52,932 bases of DNA from Spirochaetaceae bacterium (lineage in GTDB: Bacteria > Spirochaetota > Spirochaetia > DSM-27196 > SKKC01): contig RECN01000157.1 of NCBI GenBank assembly GCA_007694005.1, forward strand, positions 1-52,932, written 5' to 3'. The notes beneath the pieces are model-generated. The model ran no database searches. It saw only the letters and a program-made list of their open reading frames with translations, and was not told where the DNA came from. Below are positions 35,398-44,913 of the stretch, one piece after another; within the stretch, counting starts at the first letter, position 1, and each line of letters opens with the position of its first letter. Both the position numbers and the translations under genes were made by a program.

Positions 35398-36835
35398 CGG
35401 CGGGGAGCTCCTTGGTCCGATAATGATACTCGAGGATGCCCGCCCGCATGCTTTCGAACACAAGCGGATAGACCACGTTGAAGAAATAGGCCCGCTGTAT
35501 GGCAATCCGCTTCGTTCGGGCGTACTGCTGTTCTATCGCTTTGCGACACTGGTCTATGTACTGCTCGTAGGAAGAAAATGCCGTGTCTATCTCCAACTGT
35601 TGATCCGGATCCTTGAGGGCGTCCTGATACTCACCGAGTTTGCCGAAAATTTCCACGAGGCTGAAGGTCGAGTTGAGCTCCTGGTCAAGCTCATCGGATG
35701 AGTATCCGCGTTTGACAATCGACGTATAGGTTGACGGGAAGATCGCGCGTATCATCGGGGCTTTTCTGAGGCCGACACCGATACGCAACAGGGTGTTTTC
35801 CACTGCATCGACCACGTACTTATTGCCGCGGTAATATTTGAGAAGTTCGAGGATGCGGTCGGCTCCCTGTTCTCCGTTCAGAAGCAGCACCGTCACCTGC
35901 TCGGAAATCGTTTCCGGAAGGTCTGGATGCACCTGTACGCTGATGGTCTTGAACGCCACGTTCTTCTTTTCGCGTATCGTGACAACCTGCTCGCGGAAAA
36001 GCTCTGAGGGCTGAATATTCTGATACGTGCTGTTGTGCTCGCGGGCCTCAAAGCGGAACTTCCTCAGATACTCCTCGACGATGCCGGTCTCCTGAAGGGT
36101 GTTAAACATATCGGCGGACATGCGGAAGCCGCCAACAGGCGCTGTCGTCTCCATGCGTTTCGCCTTTATGACAGGCTCACCGACGACGTCCCACTGCCGG
36201 GCACCGGCCGGACCGAAGTTCCCGACGGTAACTGTTCCTATGTGAGCACCGATGCGAATGCGAATCTGAAAGAAGGCCTTGAGACTCTCGGAGATCCCCA
36301 TGTCACCCCGCATGCGCTCCATGATGTCAAAGGCACGACGCAGCATCTCAGCATCCTGCGGGCTGCGGTGCTCTTCGAGAAAACGGTCGTCGGCGCGGTT
36401 AAACAGCAGGCAGACCCGCTGCATTTCGATACAGGAATAGAAGAGCCGCGCTGCTATTGAGTATACCGCCTCATCTTCGCTCATTTGCCGCACCGAGGCG
36501 TCGACAAGCCCTCCGTAGTGAAACATGAGGCTGTCACCCTCTATCTTGTTCAGGTACCCGCCGTAGCGTCGCAGCACAGCGTTGAAGGCCGCATACAGGC
36601 CGTTGAGAAGCGCCTGGTTTTCGTCGGGACTCAGGAACCGGGACAGGTACGAGTAGTCGGCGATATCAATAAAACCAATGCCGACGGTCTGTACCACCGA
36701 TCGGTTCGGAATCTCACCGTTCTCGAATATTGCCTCGACAAGCTGTCGCGGAAGATAGTATTCCTCTATCTGACGGCGGAGGTCCTGTTCGGAAAGGGCG
36801 CTGTTTTCTACCGGTAACCCGGTTTCTGGAACCAT
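35384..36835 (-). CDS. Class III adenylate/guanylate cyclase-domain protein
   Basis: It is a 483-aa soluble protein with a class III nucleotide cyclase domain at about residues 45-250. Metal-binding Asp57 (FIDIADYS) and Asp101 (KIEGDS), purine-site Lys97 and Asp216 (QWDVVGE) and transition-state Arg227 are present. The transition-state Asn is replaced by Ile223. A long segment (about 140-190) is inserted before the RIGAHIG strand. The C-terminal 230 residues are helical and unfamiliar. It has no membrane segment. A perfect minus-strand TATAAT lies at 36944-36939, but without a clear -35. It heads the operon with the SDR and J-protein genes. Confidence 0.87.
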   Translation of the reverse strand: MVPETGLPVENSALSEQDLRRQIEEYYLPRQLVEAIFENGEIPNRSVVQTVGIGFIDIADYSYLSRFLSPDENQALLNGLYAAFNAVLRRYGGYLNKIEGDSLMFHYGGLVDASVRQMSEDEAVYSIAARLFYSCIEMQRVCLLFNRADDRFLEEHRSPQDAEMLRRAFDIMERMRGDMGISESLKAFFQIRIRIGAHIGTVTVGNFGPAGARQWDVVGEPVIKAKRMETTAPVGGFRMSADMFNTLQETGIVEEYLRKFRFEAREHNSTYQNIQPSELFREQVVTIREKKNVAFKTISVQVHPDLPETISEQVTVLLLNGEQGADRILELLKYYRGNKYVVDAVENTLLRIGVGLRKAPMIRAIFPSTYTSIVKRGYSSDELDQELNSTFSLVEIFGKLGEYQDALKDPDQQLEIDTAFSSYEQYIDQCRKAIEQQYARTKRIAIQRAYFFNVVYPLVFESMRAGILEYHYRTKELPAVETA

Positions 36836-36973
36836 GTGAATTCCTTGACTTTTTCTGATCTCGGACCAGGATACTTTTTATACATATAGCGTAGTCCCTT
36901 GCAGGACCGAACGCAAGACGAACCGGGCCTCTTCGTGCATTATACACGAAAATATCTGCAACACACAGGGTTG

Positions 36974-37002
36974 TTGATTGTATAGTAATATTAATATATA
37001 TT
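36974..37002 (+). promoter_or_regulatory. Candidate trxB promoter
   Basis: TTGATT (36974-36979), a 17-bp AT-rich spacer and TATATT (36997-37002) lie just before trxB, giving a leader of only about 12-14 nt that includes the AAGGAG ribosome-binding site. The 185-bp gap also holds divergent signals for the cyclase gene. Confidence 0.5.
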
Positions 37003-37020
37003 GAATGAAGGAGAACACTG

Positions 37021-37974
37021 ATGAGTACAGACACACATGAACGGATTATTATCATAGGAAGCGGCCCCGCAGCGCATACGGCGGCGGTCTACGCGGCCAG
37101 AGCTGAGCTATCGCCACTGCTGTTCGAAGGGTTCATGGCCGGAGGTGTTGCCGCAGGCGGGCAATTGACGACTACAACCGAAGTGGAAAACTACCCTGGA
37201 TTCCCCGAAGGCATACAGGGCCCCGAACTCATGGACAGAATGCGCGCGCAGAGCGTCCATCACGGCACAAGGATCAAGACAGAAACAGTTGCGAAGGTAG
37301 AGCTTGATTCGCGCCCTTTCAGGATACACGCACCGAGTGGAACCTACACGGCTGACGCGCTCGTTATTTCGACCGGAGCCACCGCTAAACGCATGCATCT
37401 GCCGGGTGAGGAACGATTGTGGCAAAAAGGTATTTCGGCCTGTGCGGTCTGCGACGGTGCTCTTCCTATTTTCCGCAACGCACCGCTTGTGGTTATCGGT
37501 GGCGGAGACAGTGCCTGCGAAGAAGCGAGCTATCTGACCAAGTTCGGCAGCTCGGTGACAATGCTCGTCCGTCGCGATGAGCTGCGTGCCAGCAAGGCAA
37601 TGCAGAAGCGCGTTCTGACCAATGAGAAAATACACGTACTCTGGAACACCGAGGCGACCGAAGTGTCAGGCGAGGACAAACTGCAGTTCGTTCACGTAAA
37701 GAACAACAGGAGTGGTGAGGAGCAGAAGCTTGAGGCGGCAGGTCTGTTTTACGCCATCGGGCATACGCCGAACACCGCGTTTCTCGAAGGACAGCTTGAA
37801 ACCGACGACACCGGCTATCTGATTACGAAGCCCGATTCGACGGCAACCGCAATACCCGGTGTCTTTGCCGCCGGCGACGTAAAAGACAAGGTCTGGCGGC
37901 AGGCAGTCACCGCCGCCGGTATGGGCTGCATGGCGGCTCTGGAAGCGGAACGCTTTCTCGCAGAGCAGGAGTAG
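37021..37974 (+). CDS. trxB: Thioredoxin reductase
   Basis: NADPH-dependent flavoenzyme that reduces thioredoxin. It is 317 aa. It has the FAD loop [19 protein letters not shown], the redox-active disulfide Cys141-Ala-Val-Cys144-Asp, the NADPH loop [16 protein letters not shown] and a C-terminal [11 protein letters not shown] motif. AAGGAG lies 6-7 nt before the ATG. It is a single-gene unit, convergent with the ABC exporter. It is probably one of the main thiol-redox enzymes in a cell exposed to oxygen. Confidence 0.96.
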   Translation: MSTDTHERIIIIGSGPAAHTAAVYAARAELSPLLFEGFMAGGVAAGGQLTTTTEVENYPGFPEGIQGPELMDRMRAQSVHHGTRIKTETVAKVELDSRPFRIHAPSGTYTADALVISTGATAKRMHLPGEERLWQKGISACAVCDGALPIFRNAPLVVIGGGDSACEEASYLTKFGSSVTMLVRRDELRASKAMQKRVLTNEKIHVLWNTEATEVSGEDKLQFVHVKNNRSGEEQKLEAAGLFYAIGHTPNTAFLEGQLETDDTGYLITKPDSTATAIPGVFAAGDVKDKVWRQAVTAAGMGCMAALEAERFLAEQE

Positions 37975-37985
37975 GCAGGTCAGGT

Positions 37986-38010
37986 GGCGGACTCTGACCA
38001 CGAGTCCGCC
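37986..38010. terminator. Hairpin between convergent trxB and ABC exporter genes (no U-tract)
   Basis: GGCGGACTC (37986-37994) pairs perfectly with GAGTCCGCC (38002-38010) around a 7-nt loop. It fills most of the 41-bp gap between the two stop codons. No T-run follows on either strand. It is probably a bidirectional transcript end or 3' stabiliser. Confidence 0.5.
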
Positions 38011-38015
38011 GACCA

Positions 38016-39857
38016 TTAGCGGCCTGTCGTTTCACCCCAGACGGGAATGCTTTCCTCCTGAGCGGCAAACTGGTTCATATAGAGGTTGTAGTACATCCCC
38101 CGCTGTGCAATCAGCGTCTCATGGTTGCCGTCTTCGGCAATCTCACCGTCGGCGATCACGAGTATACGGTCCGCTTCACGGATCGTTGAAAGCCTGTGGG
38201 CAATAATGAAACTCGTTCGTCCCTGCAGAATCTTCCGGATCGCGTTCTGAATCAGGCGCTCCGCTTCCGTGTCTATTGAACTCGTCGCCTCGTCGAATAC
38301 GAAGAACACCGGGTCTGCGAGGATGGCCCGTGCGAAGCTTACGAGCTGCTTCTCGCCTACGCTCAATAGACTTCCGCCCTCGCCGACTTCCGACTCGAAA
38401 CCATTCTCGAGCCTCTGTATGAACGTGGTCGCCCCGACAAGAGCGGCCGCTGCCTCGACCTCCGTGTCGGAAGCGTCGAGACGTCCGTACCGGATGTTCT
38501 CACGTACCGAGCCACTGAACAGATGTGGCTGCTGTAGTACGTAACCCAGGTTCGAGTAGTGCTGAAGCAGACCTCTGTCCCGATAGTCTACGCCATCGAC
38601 CAGAATCTGTCCCGAAGACGGTTCATAGAAGCGACACAGAAGATTCACGATCGTACTCTTGCCGCTCCCTGTTTCACCTACGAGTGCAATGCTCTGCCCT
38701 GCGTCTACCTGCAGATTGAAGTTCCGAAGTACCTCTTCGCCGCCGGTATAGGTAAACGTGACATCCCGGAACGTAACTTCACCGCTGGCACGAGTCCAGT
38801 TTTCGCGCTTCGGGTCAAACACATCGCCAAACCTGGCGACTATCTCCGGATCGTCGACGATCTCAGCTTCGGTCTCGATCATATCCATGACCCGCTCAGC
38901 GGCGGCCTGAGCGCTCTGGAACTCCGTCAGGACCCGGGCCATTTCCCGGACCGGATCGAAGAACTGGACCGTGTAGCTGACAAACGCGACCAGCACGCCG
39001 AAACTGACCGCTCCACTGAGAACACCCTGACCACCGAAGACCAGAGCCAGTCCAGTACCGACGCTCCCCAGCGTCAGGACAATAGGAACATAGAGGCTCT
39101 GGACAACTGCGGTTCGAATCGAATATCGCCGCATGTCACCGGTGATTTCCTGAAACTCTGCCAGGTTTGCGTCCTCGCGGACGAGCGTTTTTGTCGTCTT
39201 CGCACCCATTATCCCCTCATTGAGGGCACCGGTAATCCGCGAGTTGGTCCTTCGGACGATACGCTGGTTCTTGAGAATCTTCTGCTGAAAGACGTAACTC
39301 AGGATTGCCAGCGGTGGTACCACCGATAGAACAATCAGAGCGAGTCTCCAGTCCATGACGAGCATGAACACCCCGAAGGCGGTCATGGACGTGAGTCCCC
39401 ACATTATGTCCACGATCCCCCAGGAAATCGTCTCACCGAGCCGTTCGGAGTCGCTGGTCATGCGCGTCATGATCCAGCCCGTCGGCGTCGTGTCGTAATA
39501 GTGGAGTGAGAGCTCCTGCAACCGCCGATACCCGCGCTGACGCAGGTCATAACACACGCCCGTTTCAACCGCACCCGCCAGCGATATGAACATCCAGATA
39601 AGAAAAGCCTGCGTGACTACAAGCGCGGCGTACCCGACGGCAAACAGACCTATCCCGCTTGCATCACCAGGGACAATAAACTCGTCCACCGCGTATCTCG
39701 TCATGACCGGAAAGCTCGCGTCTATGACTGCGACAAGTACCATGACCATACTAATGCCAAGCAGATGCCGCCGGTAGGCCTTCGCGTACCCGAGCAACTT
39801 CCGCCAGAGACCCAGGTCGATTTTCTTTGAGTAATCCTTTTCTTCGAACGCATGCAT
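38016..39857 (-). CDS. ABC exporter half-transporter B (catalytic-site subunit)
   Basis: It is a 613-aa fused membrane-ATPase protein with six membrane helices (about 30-310) and a nucleotide-binding domain. Walker A GETGSGKST starts at residue 394. The signature is atypical (LLSVGEKQ, 498-504). Walker B FVFDEATSS has the catalytic Glu523, and the H-loop His is in IIAHRLSTI. Its start overlaps the partner gene's stop by one base (TAATG). Together the two resemble heterodimeric multidrug or lipid exporters such as TM287/TM288: this subunit brings the intact Walker B and the degenerate signature. Confidence 0.92.
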   Translation of the reverse strand: MHAFEEKDYSKKIDLGLWRKLLGYAKAYRRHLLGISMVMVLVAVIDASFPVMTRYAVDEFIVPGDASGIGLFAVGYAALVVTQAFLIWMFISLAGAVETGVCYDLRQRGYRRLQELSLHYYDTTPTGWIMTRMTSDSERLGETISWGIVDIMWGLTSMTAFGVFMLVMDWRLALIVLSVVPPLAILSYVFQQKILKNQRIVRRTNSRITGALNEGIMGAKTTKTLVREDANLAEFQEITGDMRRYSIRTAVVQSLYVPIVLTLGSVGTGLALVFGGQGVLSGAVSFGVLVAFVSYTVQFFDPVREMARVLTEFQSAQAAAERVMDMIETEAEIVDDPEIVARFGDVFDPKRENWTRASGEVTFRDVTFTYTGGEEVLRNFNLQVDAGQSIALVGETGSGKSTIVNLLCRFYEPSSGQILVDGVDYRDRGLLQHYSNLGYVLQQPHLFSGSVRENIRYGRLDASDTEVEAAAALVGATTFIQRLENGFESEVGEGGSLLSVGEKQLVSFARAILADPVFFVFDEATSSIDTEAERLIQNAIRKILQGRTSFIIAHRLSTIREADRILVIADGEIAEDGNHETLIAQRGMYYNLYMNQFAAQEESIPVWGETTGR

Positions 39858-41674
39858 TATGTTCGTTCCCCCTGAGCGAGCAGCTCCTGCTCGAACTCGT
39901 CATGCCGTTTACGTTGCATGTTCCATAATCGTGAATACATACCCGTCTCAGCGAGCAGGGTTTCGTGCGTGCCCGACTGCACGATCCGGCCTTCGTCGAG
40001 AACCAGGATGAGATCCGCCTGCGCGAGCGTCGTCAGCCGGTGGCTTATGATGAACGTCGTAGCGCCGTGTCGGGCCGTCGACAAGGCCTTCCTGATTCGC
40101 GCATCGGTTTCCGTATCGACTGCACTGAGGCTGTCATCGAAAATCAGTATTGGAGGCTTCATCAGAAGAGCCCGTGCAATTGCAACCCGCTGCTTCTGCC
40201 CGCCGGAGAGCGTCACCCCGCGTTCACCGACCGGGGTCTCGTAGCCTCGGTCAAAGCTCTCGATGACATCGTGCACCGCCGCTGTTTCGGCAACCCGATA
40301 CACGTCTGTCTCTGACGATTTCGAGCGCGCGAGGCTGATGTTCTCCCTGATCGTCTTTGCAAACAGGAAGGGTTCCTGTAGCACAAACCCGACGTGTCGC
40401 CGCATCCATCGCTTTCTGATCGTCCGGAGTTCGATACCGTCTATGCGGATCGAACCGCGGTCATAGTCGTACAGGCGCGACAGGAGCTGCACGAGTGTCG
40501 ACTTACCCGATCCGGTCGGTCCGAGCAGAGCAACTGTCATACCCGGCGATGCTTCAAAGGAGACATCCCTGAGCACTTCCCTGCCCGCGTAGGCAAAGGA
40601 CACATTATCGAACACAACGTGTCCACGGATCGGTGGTTCTACCGCCGTTTCTTCATCCTGTTCAACATTCACCGCCAGGATCTCACCGATTCGCTTCAGC
40701 GCTACGGACATGCGTCCCATATCCGCGAGAATTCTGCCCATCTGCCGGATCGGAAACAGAAGCATCGTTACTGCAGTCACAAACAGAAGCAGCGTGCCGA
40801 TGGTGATCTGACCGGCCACCGCGAGCGTCGTCCCGTACACTACGATGACGCCGATCTGTGCGAGACACAGCAGATCGCTGATGCTCCAGTACGCAGCCAT
40901 CTGTCTGATTAGCTTGTAGACCAGATCGCGATACAGCTGGCTACACTCGTCGAAGCGGTCGGCCTCAAATCTCTGCCGCCCGAATGCCCGCACGACACGA
41001 ACGCCGGTGAGCCCTTCCTGAAGCACCGTCGACAGACGCCCGTCGGATTCGTCTACCATCTGGAAGGTGCGCTGTATTCGGCGAAAAAACACGAGCGAGA
41101 ACATGAATACCACGGGAATGGCGCTGATGCTGACCAGGGCAAAGCGCGTATTGACCGAAAAGAGGATCGGGAGGGCCGCAAGAACCATGAACAGCGCACG
41201 ACCGACCTCGACAAACTGTATGGCCATGAAACGCCGAACCGTCTCGACGTCCGACGTAGACCTCTGAACGAGGTCCCCGGTCGATGCGTGTACGTGATAG
41301 TCGTAGCTCAGGTTCTGTATGTGGTCGTACAGGCGGTTTCTGAGCCGCTCGGCGAGTGATTCGCTCGCTCCTGCGGCAAAACGTCCCTGAAGAAAACTGA
41401 AGACCCCGGAGAAGACGGTGACGATCACGATCGCGAAGACCACCGACCAGAGATTGGCCCTGAAGCTCTCAACACCGCCGATGCGCTCGATCGTATCGAC
41501 GATGATCGCCGGCCCCGCCACCGGCTCATTCCCAATGACACTGTCTATGGCGAATCGAACCATAAGGGGAGCTGCATAGCTGAGAAGGGCCGCGAGCCCT
41601 ACACAAATAATCGCCGCAAGATACACGGCTCGGCTGCCCCGCAGGGCGTCAAAAAGTACACGACTGGCACGCAT
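39857..41674 (-). CDS. ABC exporter half-transporter A (degenerate-site subunit)
   Basis: It is a 605-aa half-transporter with six membrane helices (about 15-310). Walker A GPTGSGKST starts at residue 385 and the signature LSGGQ (489-493) is canonical. Walker B IFDDSLSAVD has Asp514 in place of the catalytic Glu. This is the TM287-like partner: its signature completes the active site of subunit B, while its own Walker B forms the non-hydrolytic site. ATG 41674 is chosen (AGGA 8-9 nt upstream) over an in-frame start 66 nt earlier. The substrate is unknown. Confidence 0.92.
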   Translation of the reverse strand: MRASRVLFDALRGSRAVYLAAIICVGLAALLSYAAPLMVRFAIDSVIGNEPVAGPAIIVDTIERIGGVESFRANLWSVVFAIVIVTVFSGVFSFLQGRFAAGASESLAERLRNRLYDHIQNLSYDYHVHASTGDLVQRSTSDVETVRRFMAIQFVEVGRALFMVLAALPILFSVNTRFALVSISAIPVVFMFSLVFFRRIQRTFQMVDESDGRLSTVLQEGLTGVRVVRAFGRQRFEADRFDECSQLYRDLVYKLIRQMAAYWSISDLLCLAQIGVIVVYGTTLAVAGQITIGTLLLFVTAVTMLLFPIRQMGRILADMGRMSVALKRIGEILAVNVEQDEETAVEPPIRGHVVFDNVSFAYAGREVLRDVSFEASPGMTVALLGPTGSGKSTLVQLLSRLYDYDRGSIRIDGIELRTIRKRWMRRHVGFVLQEPFLFAKTIRENISLARSKSSETDVYRVAETAAVHDVIESFDRGYETPVGERGVTLSGGQKQRVAIARALLMKPPILIFDDSLSAVDTETDARIRKALSTARHGATTFIISHRLTTLAQADLILVLDEGRIVQSGTHETLLAETGMYSRLWNMQRKRHDEFEQELLAQGERT

Positions 41675-41989
41675 AATCAAAATTCCTGATACGCAACAGA
41701 AAGGGTGAGACCGCAAAACAGAACAATAGTTCCGTTGCAACAGAGCTGTAATACCTGTGAAGTACGATTGGAAAGGTCGACTGACGAAACGTCAGCTACA
41801 GTCCAGGCAAGCCCCGATATGCGGTACGACGAAAAGCCGCAACGAGCGGCAGGTGATATGTTCTGAATTCTCGTATTTTCATAGTACCGCTCCACTATCG
41901 GGTAAAGATTTCCGTAACTTTATTCCAGCAGTATCCGGCTGTCAAGTTCCGTAAACGGAATTTTCAGAGAAAGAACCCGCGGCGTATTG
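41675..41989. other. Gene-free 315-bp region between trkH and the ABC exporter
   Basis: I see no convincing coding frame here. It contains three palindromes. One is at 41781-41795 (6-bp stem, 3-nt loop). One is at 41836-41850, GCCGC/GCGGC followed by TTTT on the minus strand, a possible weak terminator for trkH. One is at 41950-41965, TTCCG/CGGAA. The ABC exporter promoter must lie here, but I found no convincing -35/-10 pair. Confidence 0.5.
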
Positions 41990-43438
41990 TCATGATCGCC
42001 AGAACCCTGGAGAGAACAGCACGAGAACCGTGTATATCTCGAGTCGCCCGGCCATCATGAGAAAGCTGAGAAACCACTTCGTCGGTTCGGAGAAAAACGA
42101 GTAGTTTGCTGTCGGACCGACTGCGTCGAATCCCGGTCCTATGTTTCCGAGGGTAGCGAGCGCAGTCGAGAGGGCCGACATTATTGAAATGTCTTCGAGT
42201 GATAGAATCAGCGTCGACACGAGAACGATGACGATATACAGGAACACGAATGAAGTAATGGCAATGACCATGCGCCGCGCCATTGGCGCTCTGTTGAAAC
42301 TGATAGGGAAGACCCCGCGCGGATGGGAGAGGTGTCTGAACTCATTCAGCGACTGCTTGAAAACCGTAACGATGCGAGCGACCTTAATGCCACCACCGGT
42401 CGACCCCGCCGATCCCCCGACGAACATGAGACAGAACAGGACAACCCGTGCAGCCTGCGGCCACACATCGTAATCGGCGGTAACAAAGCCGGTCGTCGTG
42501 AGGATGGACGCTGCCTGAAACGAGGCAAAGCGGATACCTGCCCCCCCTTCGTAAGCGCCGTTTAACGATAGAAACAGGGTCAGCAGCGCAGTTGACCCGA
42601 AAAAGATCGCCAGATACACCTTGAACTCGGTGTCGGCGACGAGCTTGTCAAAGCGCCGGGTGATCGCCGCGTAATGCAGAAGAAAGTTCGTTCCGGCAAG
42701 CACCATGAACACCGTAATCACAGTGTCGACGTAAACAGAGTCAAAGTGCGCAACGCTTGTGTTCTTCGGTGAAAAACCACCGGTCGCCATGGTGCCGAAT
42801 GCATGCGTGACCGAATCGAACAGGTTCAACCCCCCGAAAAGCAGCAACACGATCTGAAGAAGGGTCAGACCGATATACACGAGCCAGAGTATCTTCGCGG
42901 TCGACGTGATCTTGGGAGTGATCTTGTCAACAGTCGGCCACGGTGCCTCGGCTTTTACCAGCTGCCCACCCTGTATACCCAGCAGGGGAAGCACGGCGAC
43001 GGAAAGCACGATGATTCCCATACCGCCGAGCCAATGTGTGGTCGATCGCCACAAGAGCAGTGCCCTCGGCATTGCTTCAATATCATCAAGAATTGAGGCT
43101 CCTGTCGTGGTGAACCCGGACATTGACTCGAAAAAGGCGTCGGTGAAGGAAGGGACAGCTCCGGAAAAGTAAAACGGGAGCGCTCCAAGAAGCGCACACC
43201 CTGCCCATGAGAGGCTTACAACCAGAAACCCGCCCCGGACGCCAAGCTCACCGCCCCGTCCTCGCGTCAGAAAGAACGTGACACCCGCGGCGGCGAGCAC
43301 TGCAATCATGGGTCCTGCGAACGCCCCCGTAACGACCGTCTCCCCGTCTATCGCTGAAAGCACCAGACCCGGCAGAAAAAACAGTGCCACAATGCCGAGA
43401 ACTGCGGAAAACATCCGGGCAATAACTATAATGCGCAT
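41990..43438 (-). CDS. trkH: TrkH-type potassium uptake membrane subunit
   Basis: It is a 482-aa polytopic membrane protein of the TrkH/KtrB superfamily with four pore repeats. The selectivity-filter segments are visible in order: SGFTTTGAS, TMATGGFS, ILTTTGFVTAD and TLGNIGPGF. A GSAGSTGGGIK intramembrane loop lies before the fourth repeat. ATG 43438 begins 8 nt after the trkA stop; an upstream extension would overlap trkA. It forms the K+ uptake system with TrkA and is probably important in osmoadaptation. Confidence 0.95.
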   Translation of the reverse strand: MRIIVIARMFSAVLGIVALFFLPGLVLSAIDGETVVTGAFAGPMIAVLAAAGVTFFLTRGRGGELGVRGGFLVVSLSWAGCALLGALPFYFSGAVPSFTDAFFESMSGFTTTGASILDDIEAMPRALLLWRSTTHWLGGMGIIVLSVAVLPLLGIQGGQLVKAEAPWPTVDKITPKITSTAKILWLVYIGLTLLQIVLLLFGGLNLFDSVTHAFGTMATGGFSPKNTSVAHFDSVYVDTVITVFMVLAGTNFLLHYAAITRRFDKLVADTEFKVYLAIFFGSTALLTLFLSLNGAYEGGAGIRFASFQAASILTTTGFVTADYDVWPQAARVVLFCLMFVGGSAGSTGGGIKVARIVTVFKQSLNEFRHLSHPRGVFPISFNRAPMARRMVIAITSFVFLYIVIVLVSTLILSLEDISIMSALSTALATLGNIGPGFDAVGPTANYSFFSEPTKWFLSFLMMAGRLEIYTVLVLFSPGFWRS

Positions 43439-43445
43439 ATCAGTC

Positions 43446-44855
43446 TCATGTCTGTTCGGGGGAAAACAGTTCGACGACCCGGTCGGAATGCTCCTGCCTG
43501 AGCATGACGACAATACCATCGCCGGCGTTCAGCACCGTCCGACCGTCGGGAATGATCGCCGTTCCCTGACTCGTCACCGATACGATAAGCGTTCCGGCCG
43601 GAAGCGAAACATCCTGTAGAGGACGTCCAATCATGCTGCTGTCCGAGGAAATCTGAAGTTCCAGCAGCTCGATCTGACCATCGAAGAGTGAACGGACATT
43701 ACGTACACTTCCGCGACGGATGATTTTCAGAATGGCATCCACCATGGATTTTTTGAGACTTACCGGAACGTCGATCCCCAGACGCGCCGCGATGTCTGCA
43801 TACCCGGAGTTATTCACGAGACATACCGTGCGCGGAATGCCGACACTCCGCGCATACAGAGCAGTCACCATGTTCAACTCCTGATTATCGGTGACCGCGA
43901 CCACCAGATCGGACTCACCGAACTGCTCCTCTTCGAACAGCGACTCGTCGGCGATATCGGCGTGTATCGTCGTCGCGGCTTTGTAACGATTCGCGAGTTC
44001 CTTGCATTTCTGATAGTCGCGCTCGACGATCTTGAGGTTCACCGTACGTTTGCGCCACGCGGCCTTCAGTCGATCATATCCGCTATGACTACCCGAACGC
44101 ACACCGAGAAAGTGCTCCGCGATCCGGTTGCCAATCTTACCACCGCCACCGACGAGAACAACCTTGTTCAACGCCCGTCGCGGCTTCCCGAAGCGCGCAA
44201 AAACGGCTTCGGTATCACGCGCGGTTGCAACGACGTATATCTGGTCACCTTCCTGCACCCGATTATCTCCCGACGGAATAATGTAGGTGCCGTCGCGGAC
44301 AATGAGGGCTATGAGAAAACGGGCGTTTATGTGCTGACCGAGATCGCGAAGCCTGGACCCGATGACCGGCGTATGGGCTGTAACGTTCAGAGTCTGAATC
44401 TGGAGATCTGTCGCCTCGAAGGCTATGACGTCGCTGAGGGCTCCCTGCTCTATGCTGGTAATGATCTCTTTCGCCGTCTCCGTCTCCGGGTTCACGACAT
44501 GGTCAATGCCGAGGACCCCCGCCTCGGCGAGCCTGCTCCCGGAATACTCGATGTTCCTGACACGCGCGATCTTACGCGGCACGTCAAACTCGCTCGAGAC
44601 AAGCGCGCACGCGATCATATTCACTTCGTCCGACGTCGTCACTGCGATAAAACAGTCAGCGTTCCCGGTGCCGGCCTCCCGGAGAACATCGACGTTGTTA
44701 CCGGGACCATTGACGATCATGCAGTCGAGTCTGTTTCCGAGCATGCGCGCCTGCTCGGGATCACGCTCAATTATCACGACATCGCGATTCTCACGTATGA
44801 GCTGTTGCGCGAGCTGGAACCCGACCGCACCGCCACCGACTATCACTACCTTCAT
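43446..44855 (-). CDS. trkA: Trk system potassium uptake regulatory protein TrkA
   Basis: Cytoplasmic nucleotide-binding gating ring for TrkH. It is 469 aa with two RCK units, each with a Rossmann RCK-N domain (VVIVGGGAVGFQLA at residue 3; VVLVGGGGKIGNRIA near 232) and a following RCK-C domain (about 140-225 and 385-465). The two-unit form is the TrkA type rather than the single-unit KtrA type. It precedes trkH by 7 bp and lies 58 bp after the chemotaxis receptor gene. Confidence 0.96.
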   Translation of the reverse strand: MKVVIVGGGAVGFQLAQQLIRENRDVVIIERDPEQARMLGNRLDCMIVNGPGNNVDVLREAGTGNADCFIAVTTSDEVNMIACALVSSEFDVPRKIARVRNIEYSGSRLAEAGVLGIDHVVNPETETAKEIITSIEQGALSDVIAFEATDLQIQTLNVTAHTPVIGSRLRDLGQHINARFLIALIVRDGTYIIPSGDNRVQEGDQIYVVATARDTEAVFARFGKPRRALNKVVLVGGGGKIGNRIAEHFLGVRSGSHSGYDRLKAAWRKRTVNLKIVERDYQKCKELANRYKAATTIHADIADESLFEEEQFGESDLVVAVTDNQELNMVTALYARSVGIPRTVCLVNNSGYADIAARLGIDVPVSLKKSMVDAILKIIRRGSVRNVRSLFDGQIELLELQISSDSSMIGRPLQDVSLPAGTLIVSVTSQGTAIIPDGRTVLNAGDGIVVMLRQEHSDRVVELFSPEQT

Positions 44856-44913
44856 GGTGTCGGAACGGTATCAGAAAACACGCTGTGCGTCACAGTACCG
44901 AAAACCGGTAGTC

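Noticed and set aside
38559-39329. 256-codon plus-strand frame opposite the ABC exporter
   Set aside because: Antisense to the membrane domain of a clear ABC transporter.
41836-41850. Confident rho-independent terminator for trkH
   Set aside because: The stem is only 5 bp with TTTT, about 140 nt from the stop codon, so it is kept only as a note in the gene-free region.
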